Assembly (NCBI RefSeq): GCF_039536245.1
Contig: NZ_BAAAYN010000052.1
Coordinates: forward strand, 15,299-73,531
DNA: 58,233 bases
From: Cryptosporangium minutisporangium
Lineage (GTDB): Bacteria > Actinomycetota > Actinomycetes > Mycobacteriales > Cryptosporangiaceae
Direction: 5' to 3'
The notes beneath the pieces were generated by a model that was given only the letters and a program-made list of their open reading frames with translations, was not told where the DNA came from and ran no database searches. This document shows positions 7,912 through 16,854 of the stretch, one piece after another (the first letter of the stretch is position 1; each line of letters opens with the position of its first letter). The position numbers and the translations under genes were made by a program.

Positions 7912-10713
7912 ATGTTCCGGAGACGGCGACGGGAGCGTCGGGGTTCCGTCGTGACCCCGGACTCCGTTCTCCGGGACCGGGTGGTCCTCGGGCACACGCT
8001 GCTGGAGCACGGGCGCGCCGGTGAGGCCGAGCGGGTCCTCGTCGAGTCGCTGCCGCTGGTGACGACCGTCGGGGCGCACCCCAACGCGTTCCTCACCCTG
8101 CGCTTGCTCGGCCAGTGCGCGCGTACCGCCGGACGGCTGGATCAGGCCCGCGGTTATTACAGCCGGGCGCTGGACGTCGCCGAGGCGCTGGGCGACCCGG
8201 ACCTGGCCGGAGCCGCAGTCAGCGGTATGGCCTACGTCGAGCTGGCCGCCGACGACCTGGCCCGCGCGGACGGCTACTTCCGGCAGGCCGTTCAACTCGT
8301 CCGGACCGTCGCGCCCGGCCCCGGCCGTGTCGCCGTGCTCCGCGACTACGCGGACCTGCTCGTCCGGACCGGCGACCTGCGCGCCGCCGCGTTCTACCAG
8401 GAGGCCCTCGACCAGCCCGGCATCGACCCGGCCGACCGCGCGGCGATGCTCGTCGCCCTCGGCCGCGAGCTCTACCGCCGCGGCCGGACCGCGGCGGGCC
8501 TGGACCGCCTGCGGGCCGCCGCGACGCTGCTGACCGAGGCGGGCCCGGACGCCGAGGCGTACAACGCCCTGGTGCTGCTGGCCGGCCTCGCGCGGGAGAC
8601 CGACCCCGCGACCGCCGCGGACGCGTTCGTCCGCGCGCACGACCTCGCGCAGACGCTCTACGGCGGCGTCGACGTCCGGCACTACACGGAGGGCTACGCG
8701 GCCCGGGTCCGGCAGGTGGAGGCCGAGACCCAGCGCCGGGCCGACGCCGGTGAGCTGCCCGCCGTGGCGCCGCCCGCACTGCTCGAGGCCACCCGGAACC
8801 TCGGCCCGGACGCCGTCCGCACGGTCGCGGTGGGCGCACCTGCGATGATCGGCGCCCGGTCGCTCACCGAGGGCGAGAACCTGCTGGCCGATCACCGCTA
8901 CTCCGAGGCGGACGAGAAGCTGCGGATGGCCGCGGTGATGTGGTCGGCGCTCGGGGCCGGGCACGTGCTGCCCCAGGTCTGGTCGGCGCAGGGGAGGCTG
9001 GAGCTGGCCCGCGGAGACGACGACGCGGCCTGGGCGCTGCTCGACCGCGCCCGCTCGCAGGCCGCCGCGCTCGGCGACGCCCGGACCGAGCTCACGGCGC
9101 TCGTCGCGCTGTCCGAGTTGCTCGCCACGGCGGCGGAGCCCCGGCCGCCCGCCGGCGAGGTGCGGCGCGAGCTGCGGCTACTCGACGTGGTCGTGCGCGC
9201 GCGGAGCCTCGCGTCGTACCTGGGGGAGACACTGCCGGCGTCGGTGGACACCGCCGCGGCGGTGCTCTGCGAGCGCTACCGGGCCCACGACCTGGCCGAG
9301 CGGCACTTGCGGGCCGCGCTGGCGGCGGCGGAGCGCGCGCCGGCGATCCCGCTGGCGAGACTCGTCGCGTACCTGGCCCGGCGAGGGGACGGTGCGGGGG
9401 TGGCCGCGCTGCGCGGGCGGCTCGTCGCGGTGGCTGAGGGCAGCACGGATCCGTCGGTCCGGGCAGCGGTGGACGGCGCGCTCGGGCGGATCGACGCCGC
9501 CGCCGGGGACTGGTCCGCGGCGACGTTCGAGCGTCTGCGTGCTGCCTGTGCCGCCCACGACGCGCTGCGGGGACGGGCGGGCGCACTCGACCCCGGGATG
9601 GAGCCGCCGTACACCGTGGCCGCCGAGGTGGCGCTGCGGCTCGGGCGGTTCCCCGAGGCACTCGCGCTGGTCGAGCGCGCCGAGACGGCGGGGGCGCCGG
9701 ACGCGCCGGAAGCCGGGGGAGACCCCGGCGACGCCGCGCGGGTCGTGGTGTTCGCCGGCGATTGCGGGGTGTACGCGCTCACCACGGCACCGGGCGAGCC
9801 GGTGGCCGGCGCGGTAGTGGCGGCCGGACCGGCCGTCTCGGTGTCCGCGGACGATCCGGCGCAGCGTCGGCTGGCGGCGGTGGTCGACGCGGCCGAGGCG
9901 CGGAGCACGGTGGCCCTGACCGCGGCGGGCGCGCTCTACGGCGTCCCGGTGCACCGGCGGCCGGACGGCGGCGCGCGCCTCCGGGTGTCGCTGCTGCCCA
10001 GCGCGTCGTTGCGGTCCCCGGCGCCGCACCCGGTTCCCGGCGGGCCCCGGCCGGGCCTCGTCGCCGTCGATCCGCTGGACGAGTTGCCGTTCGCGCGGAT
10101 CGCGGCCGACCACGCCGCCGGACGGCTCGGCGTCGCCACGCTCGGCGGTGCGGCGGTCACCGCCGAGCGGCTCGCCGCTGACCTGGCGTCGCTGACGGTG
10201 CCGGTGGTGCACTTGGCCTGCCGCGTCGTCACCGACGAACGACGTCCGGAGCGCAGCGGGCTGTTGATGGCCGGCGAAGCCGGGGCCGACCGGGTGACCC
10301 CGGCGCGGCTCGCGGCGATGACCTGGAACGGCGCGGTCGTCGTGCTCAATTCCGGTGAGGCGGGTGGGCTGCCTCCGATCCTGGTGCGGACGCTGCTCGC
10401 GGCCGGCGCCACCGCCGTTGTCACCACCGCCCGCCCGGTCGACGGCCTGTCGGCGGCGCTGCTCACCACATGGTTCCACGACGAGCTCGACCCGGGCGTC
10501 GCGGACGTCGCCCACGTGGACGCCGCACTCCTCGCCGCGCAGCAGCGGCTCCGCACCGCGACCGGCGACGACCTGCTCACCTGGGCGGCCGACCGGCCGG
10601 TTCTCGGCGCCGACCAGCTCGCGGTGGTGACCGAGCGGGCGGAGTCCGAGCACCCGTTCGCCGACCCCGACCACTGGGCCTGGTGGGCGACGTACGGCGC
10701 CGGGGCACAGTGA
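7912..10713 (+). CDS. TPR-repeat protein with degenerate CHAT protease domain
   Basis: The protein (about 933 aa) starts with several TPR-like helical pairs (roughly residues 20-270 and 325-560), for example ARGYYSRALDVAEALGDPDL. The last 300 residues follow the CHAT caspase-like fold: a strand, then VVHLACRV (about 766-773), a variable loop, then VVVLNSGEAGGLPP and LAAGATAVVTTARPVDG. In active CHAT proteases these read HxxCHG and SACETG. Here the catalytic His is Arg and the Cys-containing SACE is NSGE, so it should be a pseudoprotease or ligand sensor. ATG at 7912 follows a G-rich stretch. Its neighbours are the AAA/VWA/PurA-like island and the MpaB-like gene. Confidence 0.8.
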   Translation: MFRRRRRERRGSVVTPDSVLRDRVVLGHTLLEHGRAGEAERVLVESLPLVTTVGAHPNAFLTLRLLGQCARTAGRLDQARGYYSRALDVAEALGDPDLAGAAVSGMAYVELAADDLARADGYFRQAVQLVRTVAPGPGRVAVLRDYADLLVRTGDLRAAAFYQEALDQPGIDPADRAAMLVALGRELYRRGRTAAGLDRLRAAATLLTEAGPDAEAYNALVLLAGLARETDPATAADAFVRAHDLAQTLYGGVDVRHYTEGYAARVRQVEAETQRRADAGELPAVAPPALLEATRNLGPDAVRTVAVGAPAMIGARSLTEGENLLADHRYSEADEKLRMAAVMWSALGAGHVLPQVWSAQGRLELARGDDDAAWALLDRARSQAAALGDARTELTALVALSELLATAAEPRPPAGEVRRELRLLDVVVRARSLASYLGETLPASVDTAAAVLCERYRAHDLAERHLRAALAAAERAPAIPLARLVAYLARRGDGAGVAALRGRLVAVAEGSTDPSVRAAVDGALGRIDAAAGDWSAATFERLRAACAAHDALRGRAGALDPGMEPPYTVAAEVALRLGRFPEALALVERAETAGAPDAPEAGGDPGDAARVVVFAGDCGVYALTTAPGEPVAGAVVAAGPAVSVSADDPAQRRLAAVVDAAEARSTVALTAAGALYGVPVHRRPDGGARLRVSLLPSASLRSPAPHPVPGGPRPGLVAVDPLDELPFARIAADHAAGRLGVATLGGAAVTAERLAADLASLTVPVVHLACRVVTDERRPERSGLLMAGEAGADRVTPARLAAMTWNGAVVVLNSGEAGGLPPILVRTLLAAGATAVVTTARPVDGLSAALLTTWFHDELDPGVADVAHVDAALLAAQQRLRTATGDDLLTWAADRPVLGADQLAVVTERAESEHPFADPDHWAWWATYGAGAQ

Positions 10714-10744
10714 GCGGCCCGCGCGCCGGGCAGCTGGTCGTAGA

Positions 10745-10765
10745 TACGACGACGTGGCCGTCGTA
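10745..10765. terminator. Small hairpin after the TPR-CHAT gene
   Basis: TACGACG (10745-10751) pairs with CGTCGTA (10759-10765) around a 7-base loop. GTCGTAGAT occurs twice here (10737 and 10760). It lies 32 bases after the stop. Weak terminator or regulatory dyad; the rest of the 210-base gap shows only the promoter side of the next gene. Confidence 0.35.
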
Positions 10766-10923
10766 GATGCCTGACGCGCGAGCCGCTGTGTAGCTGCCCT
10801 GGAATCGGCCGGGTAAACGGGGACGGGCACGTCCGTCTGCAGTCGTCTGACACATGGCCGGGTCACGGCGTCCGGCGTAGGTTCGATTCAGATCGCGCTG
10901 CGAGTCGAAGGAGTACCCGTCGT

Positions 10924-11772
10924 ATGTCGGAGTCCAATGCTGTTACCGCCAGTGCCGCCGGCACGATCGACGTCGGCGGTGACCTGACCGTCAACCGTCT
11001 CGGCTTCGGTGCCATGCGCATCACCGGCCAGGGCATCTGGGGTGACCCGCCGGACCGCGAGGCCGCGAAGGCCGTGCTGCGCCGCGCCGTCGAGCTCGGC
11101 GTCAACTTCATCGACACGGCCGACTCGTACGGGCCGAACGTCAGCGAGGAGTTGATCGCCGAGGCGCTGTACCCGTACCCGGACGACCTGGTCATCGCCA
11201 CGAAGGGCGGGCTGACCCGCACCGGCCCGGGCGTCTGGCCCCGCAACGGTCGTCCCGAGCACCTGGTCAAGGCGCTCGAGGGCAGCTTGAAGCGGCTCAA
11301 GCTGGAGCAGATCCCGCTGTACCAGTTCCACGCGCCGGACCCGGCGGTACCGATCGAGGAGTCGCTCGGGGCGCTGATCGAGGCGAAGCAGGCCGGCAAG
11401 GTCCGGCACATCGGTGTCTCGAACTTCGACGAGACGCAGATCGCGATCGCCCAGGGACTGACGCCGATCGTCTCCGTGCAGAACCGCTACAACGCGGACG
11501 ATCGCACGTCCGAGTCGGTCGTCGACCTCTGCGAGCAGGAGCAGCTCGCGTTCCTGCCGTGGGCACCGATCAGCGCCGAGAGCGCGGCGGTGAAGGAGGC
11601 CGCGGTCAACCACGGCATCTCGCCGCGGCAGGTAGTGCTGGCGTGGCTGCTCGCGCGGTCGCCGCAGATGCTCCCGATCCCGGGCACCGGCTCGATCGGG
11701 CACCTGGAGGAGAACATCGCCGCGGCGAGCGTCAGGCTGAGCCCGGCCGAGGTCGCGGCGATCACCGGCTGA
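10924..11772 (+). CDS. Aldo/keto reductase
   Basis: This 282-aa NADPH-dependent TIM-barrel reductase converts carbonyls to alcohols. The family motifs are present: NRLGFGAM (about 22-29), the DTADSYG motif with the catalytic Tyr and Asp (about 60-66), LVIATKGG with the active-site Lys (about 88-95), YQFHAPDP with the substrate-side His, and the C-terminal NADP phosphate-binding region PIPGTGSIGHLEENIAA. Length is slightly short of the 300-330 average but complete. GAAGGAG lies ten bases before the ATG. It overlaps the next gene (TGATG), so the two form an operon. The natural substrate cannot be read from sequence. Confidence 0.92.
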   Translation: MSESNAVTASAAGTIDVGGDLTVNRLGFGAMRITGQGIWGDPPDREAAKAVLRRAVELGVNFIDTADSYGPNVSEELIAEALYPYPDDLVIATKGGLTRTGPGVWPRNGRPEHLVKALEGSLKRLKLEQIPLYQFHAPDPAVPIEESLGALIEAKQAGKVRHIGVSNFDETQIAIAQGLTPIVSVQNRYNADDRTSESVVDLCEQEQLAFLPWAPISAESAAVKEAAVNHGISPRQVVLAWLLARSPQMLPIPGTGSIGHLEENIAAASVRLSPAEVAAITG

Positions 11773-12731
11773 TGCCGCTGTCCGCGTTCCCCTTCCCGTT
11801 CCGTGCCGACACGTTCCGGTACGGCACCAACGTCGAGCGGGCCCGCACTCCGGTGCGGACCGACGCCGGGGAGTGGGGCGCGCACGTCGTCGACGTCGAC
11901 GACGACTACCGGGACGAGCTGGCGGAGCGGGCCCGGATCCTGGCCATGGATCCGGGCCGGCTGCGGGTACTGCCGCACGCGCGCCCGGCCTGCTGGGACG
12001 CGCTGGTCACGGTGCTGAGGGATCTGGCGTCGTCCTACCCGGACGTCATGTCGCTGGACGCTGTCGACGGCGAGTACCGGTGGCGCAACCGGCTGCTCGG
12101 CGTCGACCAGCGGTTCCGCGAAGGGGACGATTCCTCCGTCCCCGGTGGCCCGCTGGCGTTCCTCGGTAGTCAGATCCCGGACGACATCGTGCTGCTCGAC
12201 CAGCGGGAGGGTGCGCTCTGGGCGGACGCCGCGTGCGTGACGTTCGCGGCCGGGTGGTCGGTGGGGTTCGACGTGGGGATGACGTTCAGTGAGATCCACG
12301 GTCCGGTGCCGCGCGTCCACGCCGACGGGGTGGTGTCCCGGGCGGAGCGTTTCCTGATGCGCCTGCAGCCCGGCGAGGAGTACCGGCGGACGAACTGGTC
12401 GGTGACGGTCGGCAGAATCCTCGACCAGTCGACCGAGGCACAGCCGTCCTGGGGACCGGCGCGAGCGGCGGCCGGGGCGCTGACCGGCGACGAACTGGCG
12501 CGGCAACTGCACCTGCGGGTCGAGGTGCAGCATCTGATCCGGCTGGGCTACTCGGGGGCGGTGCTGTTCCTGATCCGGACGTATCTGCTCTCCCTGGCCG
12601 AGCTGGCTACGGTGCCGGCCTGGCGACGGCGGTTCGGGCTGGTGCTCGCGGAGCTGCCCGAGGACATGGCGTCCTACAAGGGGTTGTCCCCGTTCCGCGA
12701 CGCGGCCGCCCGCTGGCTCCTGGCCGCCTGA
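11772..12731 (+). CDS. Heme-dependent oxidative N-demethylase-like protein (DUF3445)
   Basis: This 319-aa protein matches the DUF3445 / HODM family, in which a PAS-like fold holds heme and FMN-linked reductases drive oxidative N-demethylation of small methylamines. Recognisable features are the N-terminal FPFRADTFRYGTNV, the central PLAFLGSQIPDDIVLL and the C-terminal VEVQHLIRLGYSGAVLFLIRTYLLSL with YRRTNWSV before it. The ATG overlaps the aldo/keto reductase stop. No ferredoxin or flavodoxin partner is adjacent. Substrate and even demethylase activity are inferred from family membership only. Confidence 0.75.
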   Translation: MPLSAFPFPFRADTFRYGTNVERARTPVRTDAGEWGAHVVDVDDDYRDELAERARILAMDPGRLRVLPHARPACWDALVTVLRDLASSYPDVMSLDAVDGEYRWRNRLLGVDQRFREGDDSSVPGGPLAFLGSQIPDDIVLLDQREGALWADAACVTFAAGWSVGFDVGMTFSEIHGPVPRVHADGVVSRAERFLMRLQPGEEYRRTNWSVTVGRILDQSTEAQPSWGPARAAAGALTGDELARQLHLRVEVQHLIRLGYSGAVLFLIRTYLLSLAELATVPAWRRRFGLVLAELPEDMASYKGLSPFRDAAARWLLAA

Positions 12732-12745
12732 AGCACCGCGCCCCA

Positions 12746-12776
12746 CCCCGGCGCCGCGCTGCCCCGCGCGCCGGGG
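12746..12776 (+). terminator. Rho-independent-like terminator after the demethylase-like gene
   Basis: CCCCGGCGC (12746-12754) pairs perfectly with GCGCCGGGG (12768-12776) over a 13-base loop, followed by CTGTTTC. It lies 14 bases after the stop codon. Confidence 0.65.
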
Positions 12777-12784
12777 CTGTTTCG

Positions 12785-12875
12785 CGAAAATCCGCCTCCC
12801 GGGGCGCGGCGAGCGGTGGTCTTCCGAAATCCGCCCCCTCAGGCGCCGGGAGCGGTGGTCTTCCCGAAAATCTGG
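12785..12875. repeat. About 40-bp imperfect tandem repeat at the lacI 3' end
   Basis: CGAAAATCCGCC-like blocks recur at about 12785, 12825 and 12864. AGCGGTGGTCTTCC occurs at 12812-12825 and 12851-12864. The third copy encodes the end of the LacI-type protein, so the gene's last residues derive from the repeat. Confidence 0.7.
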
Positions 12876-13897
12876 CTGGGCGCGGGCGGGGGTGGGGCGG
12901 TGGTGCCGCGGACGACGAGGTGCGGGGGGATCACCTGCTCGCGCTGGAGGACGTCCTGCCCCTCGATGCGAGCTACCGCGCGGGCGATCGCCAACGTCGT
13001 CATGGTGGCCGTGTCCTGCGCGATCGTCGTCAGGTCGAGGTAGGTCAGGCGTGCCAGCCGGCTGTCGTCGTAACCGACCACGCTGACGTCGCCCGGCACG
13101 CTCAGCCCGGCGCGGCGGAGCGTGTCCAGGACACCGGTCGCCGCGAGGTCGTTGAAGACCGTGATCGCGGTGGGCCCCTCCGGCGGCGGCACGGTGTCGA
13201 GCAGCGTCGCGGCTGCGGCGGCGCCGTCCTCCCCGGTGGGGCCACCCGGCACTACCCGGATCTCCCGCTCGAGGCCGTGGCGGCGCATCGCGTCCCGGTA
13301 CCCGCGACGGCGCTCCGCGGTGCCGGGGGTGCGCCCGCCGTCGACGTGGACGATCCGCCGGTGTCCGAGCCCGACCAGGTGATCGACGGCCTGGTGCAGT
13401 CCCTGGCAGTCGGCGTTCCGGACGACGTCCACCGCGCGGTGCCGGATCTCGCGTCCGAGTGCGACGACCGGCAACCGGGATGCGAGCGTGGCCAGCGCGG
13501 ACGTCGGGGACTGCGGGCCGAGCACGAGGAGCGCCTCGCACCGGTCCTGCAGCAGGCCACCGATCGCGGTGCGCTCGTCGCGGCGGGGCGTGACGGCGCT
13601 GAGCGTCAGCTCGTAGCGCAGCGGCGCGGCCGCCTCGTACAAGCCGGTGACCAGGTCCCCGTGGAACGCGTGCTGAACGCCGAACACGACGCCGAGCAGC
13701 CGGCTCCGTCCGCTGCGGAGCAACCGGGCCCGGCTGTCCGGGTGGTAGCCGAGTCGGTCGGCGACGTCGAGGACGCGGCGCCGGGTGGCATCGCTGGCGC
13801 CCGGGGCGTCGCGCATGACGATCGACGCGAGCGCGGTCGAGACCCCGGCCTGCGCGGCGACGTCGGCGAGGGTCGGCCGGCGCGGTGGCGTCCGCAT
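12839..13897 (-). CDS. LacI-family transcriptional regulator
   Basis: The N-terminus holds the LacI helix-turn-helix and hinge: PTLADVAAQAGVSTALASIV (about 8-27) followed by RRRVLDVADRLGYHPDSRAR. A periplasmic-binding-protein-like sensor follows, with LLGVVFGVQHAFHGDLV, LGHRRIVHVDGG and DVSVVGYDDSRLARLTYLDLTTI. The 352-aa length is typical. The hinge segment reads RLLRSGRSRLL, so minor-groove contacts may differ from LacI. It sits 16 bases after the MFS stop in the same direction, which suggests co-transcription, and the MFS gene or a distant sugar operon may be its target. The last dozen residues are repeat-derived. Confidence 0.92.
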   Translation of the reverse strand: MRTPPRRPTLADVAAQAGVSTALASIVMRDAPGASDATRRRVLDVADRLGYHPDSRARLLRSGRSRLLGVVFGVQHAFHGDLVTGLYEAAAPLRYELTLSAVTPRRDERTAIGGLLQDRCEALLVLGPQSPTSALATLASRLPVVALGREIRHRAVDVVRNADCQGLHQAVDHLVGLGHRRIVHVDGGRTPGTAERRRGYRDAMRRHGLEREIRVVPGGPTGEDGAAAAATLLDTVPPPEGPTAITVFNDLAATGVLDTLRRAGLSVPGDVSVVGYDDSRLARLTYLDLTTIAQDTATMTTLAIARAVARIEGQDVLQREQVIPPHLVVRGTTAPPPPAPSQIFGKTTAPGA

Positions 13898-13913
13898 CCG
13901 CGTAGCGTACTGA

Positions 13914-15161
13914 TCAGCGCGTCTCGCTCAACGCGGCAGCGGTCTCCGGGTGCGGCTGCGCCGGGTCCCGGCGGGCGTCGAGGCGGAAGCTGACGACCGC
14001 GAGGCCGAGGCCGAGCAGCGCGAGGCCGACACCGACCCAGACCGGGGACAGGTAGCCGAAGCCCGCCGCGATCACCAGGCCGCCGAGCGCCGCCCCGAGG
14101 CTGTTCGCGACGTTCGTCGCCGACTGGTTGATCGCCGCCCCCATCAGTTGAGCCTGGGGCGCCACCGCGATCAGCCGTGCCTGCAGCGCCGGGGCATTGA
14201 ACAGGCACGCCGCACCGACCGCGAACGCCGCGCCGAACAACCCCACCGGGTGCCGCGCGACCGTTCCGAACACTGCGGCGGTCACCACCACGGCGCTCAG
14301 CCCGAGCAGGATGCTGCGGCGCAGGTTCCGGTCACCGACCGCGCCGCCGAGCAGGTTGCCGACCGTCATGCCGAGGCCGATCGTCCCGAGGACCCAGGGC
14401 ACCGCGGACGAGGACAGCCCGGTGACGTGGGTCGTGATCGGCGCGATGTAGCTGTAGACCGCGAAGAACCCGGCGAAGCCGATCGCCGCGACGGCGGCGG
14501 CCATCCAGACCTGCGGGGTGCGGAACGCGTCGAGCTCCCGGCGCGGCGAACCACCGGGCGCGGCGGCGATCGGCGGCACGGTGGCCAGCACCGCGAGCAG
14601 CGTCAGGACGAACATGCCGGCGATCGCCAGGTACGCGACCCGCCAGCTCGTCGCCTGTCCCAGGCCGGTGATCGCCGGTACGCCGACGATGTTCGCCGCG
14701 GTCAGCCCGGAGAGCACCGCCGCGAAGCCCTTCGCCTGGCTCCCGGGGCCGATCAGCGCGGCGGCGACCATGCCGGCCGCGCCGAAGTAGGCGCCGTGCG
14801 GCAGGGCGGCGACGAACCGCGCCAGCAGGACGAGGGGGAACGTGGGCGCCAGCGCGGACGCCAGGGTGCCGGCCGCGAACAAAGCCAGCAGGCCGAGGAC
14901 GAGGCGCTTGCGGGGGACTCGCGCGGTCAGCGCGGCGATCGTCGGTGCACCGACGACGACGCCGAGCGCGTAGACCGTGATCGTCCACCCGGCCTGCGCG
15001 ACCGCGTCCGAGGCGGAGCGGTCGTACGCGTCCGCCAGCAGTCCGCGGGCCAGTTCCGGCAGCAGACCCATCGCGACGAACTCGGTCAAACCGATCGCGA
15101 AGCCGCCGAGCGCGAGCGACAGGACAGCCGCGCTCCGGCGCGCGCGGGTCACGGATTCCAC
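13914..15161 (-). CDS. MFS transporter (drug/arabinose efflux, AraJ/CmlA-like)
   Basis: This 415-aa membrane protein has about twelve hydrophobic segments. The first reads AAVLSLALGGFAIGLTEFVAMGLLPELA, with the FxxGxTEFV pattern of the DHA1 AraJ/PbuE-type efflux group. Motif A between TM2 and TM3 reads ARVPRKRLVLG. It should be a proton-driven exporter of a small molecule in the cytoplasmic membrane. It diverges from the AraC-type gene across a gap that contains the palindrome at 15241, so its expression is probably tied to that regulator or to the LacI-type gene behind it. The substrate is unknown. Confidence 0.9.
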   Translation of the reverse strand: MESVTRARRSAAVLSLALGGFAIGLTEFVAMGLLPELARGLLADAYDRSASDAVAQAGWTITVYALGVVVGAPTIAALTARVPRKRLVLGLLALFAAGTLASALAPTFPLVLLARFVAALPHGAYFGAAGMVAAALIGPGSQAKGFAAVLSGLTAANIVGVPAITGLGQATSWRVAYLAIAGMFVLTLLAVLATVPPIAAAPGGSPRRELDAFRTPQVWMAAAVAAIGFAGFFAVYSYIAPITTHVTGLSSSAVPWVLGTIGLGMTVGNLLGGAVGDRNLRRSILLGLSAVVVTAAVFGTVARHPVGLFGAAFAVGAACLFNAPALQARLIAVAPQAQLMGAAINQSATNVANSLGAALGGLVIAAGFGYLSPVWVGVGLALLGLGLAVVSFRLDARRDPAQPHPETAAALSETR

Positions 15162-15240
15162 TGGGCCCTCCCGAGACGGTGCCGATGCGCACCGGCGGAC
15201 GGAGCCATCGATCGACGCAGGTCAGCGTAGCTCGGTCCTT

Positions 15241-15254
15241 CTAGAACGTTCTAG
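15241..15254. promoter_or_regulatory. Perfect palindrome CTAGAACGTTCTAG between MFS and AraC genes
   Basis: This 14-bp perfect palindrome has AT-rich edges that are rare in this GC-rich DNA. It lies about 80 bases upstream of the MFS start and touches the first candidate GTG of the AraC-type gene. A dimeric repressor operator is the likely reading. Confidence 0.55.
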
Positions 15255-16093
15255 TGGACCTCCTCACAGCCACAATGGGAGGCGTGCTGCCGCAACTGCA
15301 CTCCGCATTGGCCGACCCCGGCGCCGGACGCTGCTCGACCACCGTCAGCGTCGCCGCGCCGTGGCTGCGCCCCTACGTCGTGGGGTACGGCGGCTACCGC
15401 GCCGGCGCAGCGGACCGTCCCGGCCCGCTGCGCCGGCGGATGTTCCCCATGACGCTGACGACCGTCCTCCTCGACGTCGACCCGGCGGTGCGCCTGGTGA
15501 CCGGAGCGCGCCACACCGGTGTGCTGCACGACGGGCCACCGTGGCGCGTGGGGGTCTCGGTCGGCCTGACGCCCGCGGGGGTGCGGACGCTGCTCGGTCC
15601 GGACGTGCGCGAGCTGGCCGGGGAGACCGTGCCGCTGGAGGCGGTCGCACCCCTCGCCGGCCTCGCCGATCGGCTCGCCGAGCTGCCGGACTGGTCGGCC
15701 CGCGTGGCGGCGCTGGACGCGGAGTTCACGGCCCGGCTGCGGGCCGTGCGCACTCCGCCGGACCGGATCGTCGACCGGGCCTGGCTCCGGCTGCAGCGCC
15801 CGGCCGGCCGCGCGCCGATCGGTGCGCTCGCCGCCGAACTCGGCGTCAGCCGCCGCTACCTGGAGTTGGAGTTCCGGCGCCGGATCGGGCTGTCGCCGAA
15901 GACCGTCGCGCGGGTGGCCCGGCTGCAGCGGGCACTGGCGGCACTGGCCGGCCCGGAGGCGACGCTCGGTGCGGCCACCGCGGTCGGGTACGCCGACCAG
16001 TCGCACCTGAGCCGGGAGACCAGGGCGCTGGTCGACGCGACGCCGGGAGAGCTGTTCGCATTCGTCCAAGACACCGTGCGGGCAGCGCCTTAG
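15254..16093 (+). CDS. AraC-family transcriptional regulator
   Basis: This protein of up to 279 aa has a poorly conserved N-terminal sensor half. Its C-terminal AraC DNA-binding domain has two helix-turn-helices: APIGALAAELGVSRRYLELE (about 192-211), and the second around ALAALAGPEATLGAATAVGYADQSHLSRETRALVDATPGEL. The sensor resembles that of regulators adjacent to small oxidoreductase or efflux genes. The start is unsure: GTG at 15254 has no ribosome binding site and overlaps a palindrome; ATG at 15275 and GTG at 15284 are alternatives. The following SDR begins 11 bases after its stop, so they probably share a transcript. Confidence 0.88.
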   Translation: MDLLTATMGGVLPQLHSALADPGAGRCSTTVSVAAPWLRPYVVGYGGYRAGAADRPGPLRRRMFPMTLTTVLLDVDPAVRLVTGARHTGVLHDGPPWRVGVSVGLTPAGVRTLLGPDVRELAGETVPLEAVAPLAGLADRLAELPDWSARVAALDAEFTARLRAVRTPPDRIVDRAWLRLQRPAGRAPIGALAAELGVSRRYLELEFRRRIGLSPKTVARVARLQRALAALAGPEATLGAATAVGYADQSHLSRETRALVDATPGELFAFVQDTVRAAP

Positions 16094-16104
16094 CGTTCGG
16101 CGGC

Positions 16105-16845
16105 ATGACGCTCTCCGGATCGTGCTCACTCGAAGGACTGGTCGCGGTCGTCACCGGCGGCTCGCGCGGTATCGGCCGGGCCATCGTCGAGGAACTTGTC
16201 GGGCGCGGCGCGCGGGTCGTCTTCTCCTACCAGGAGAACAAGGCCGCGGCCGACGACCTGGTCGACGCGCTGGGCGACGCCGTCCACGCGGTCGCCGCCG
16301 ATCAGGCCGACCTGGACACCCTCGACGCGCTGTTCACGCCGGTCACCGACGGGTTCGACATCCTGGTGAACAACGCCGCGATCAATCCGGGCGCGGCGAT
16401 CGCCGACCTCACCCCGGCGGAGTTCGATCGGGTGCTCACCGTCAACACGAAGTGGCCGCTGTTCGCGATGCAGCGCGCGGCGACGCTGCTGCGCGACGGC
16501 GGCCGGATCGTGAACGTCTCGACGCTGAACACCGTGATCCCGGCGCCCGGGCACAGCCTCTACTGCGCCAGCAAGGGGGCGCTGGAGCAGTTCACCGCGG
16601 TCGCGGCCCGCGAGTTCGGACCGCGCGGCATCACGGTGAACACCGTGTCGCCCGGCGCCTGCGAGACCGACCTGTTCCGCGACACGAACCCGCCCGAGGC
16701 GGCAGCGCAGACCGCGGCGTTGACCGCCCTGGGGCGGATCGGCCAGCCGGTCGACGTCGCCCGGGTCGTCGCGTTCCTCGCCGGGCCGGACGCGGGGTGG
16801 GTCACCGGCCAGAACCTCCGCGCGACCGGCGGTCTGATCGTGTGA
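16105..16845 (+). CDS. Short-chain dehydrogenase/reductase
   Basis: This classical 246-aa SDR uses NAD(P) to oxidise or reduce a hydroxyl/carbonyl pair. The cofactor motif TGGSRGIGRAI lies near residue 17, NNAAIN near 88 and the catalytic Ser in VNVSTLN near 136. The catalytic Tyr/Lys pair is SLYCASKGAL near 152, and PG-ACETDLF follows. It resembles 3-oxoacyl-reductase-like members, but that similarity is generic. ATG at 16105 was chosen because upstream in-frame sequence belongs to the shadow of the AraC gene. It converges with the PPOX gene, leaving nine bases between stops. Confidence 0.92.
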   Translation: MTLSGSCSLEGLVAVVTGGSRGIGRAIVEELVGRGARVVFSYQENKAAADDLVDALGDAVHAVAADQADLDTLDALFTPVTDGFDILVNNAAINPGAAIADLTPAEFDRVLTVNTKWPLFAMQRAATLLRDGGRIVNVSTLNTVIPAPGHSLYCASKGALEQFTAVAAREFGPRGITVNTVSPGACETDLFRDTNPPEAAAQTAALTALGRIGQPVDVARVVAFLAGPDAGWVTGQNLRATGGLIV

Positions 16846-16854
16846 CGGGCCCGC

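Noticed and set aside
11772-13541. Long minus-strand frame (684 codons) opposite the demethylase-like and lacI genes
   Set aside because: It overlaps true genes on both strands and is a low-complexity Arg/Pro/Gly-rich shadow.
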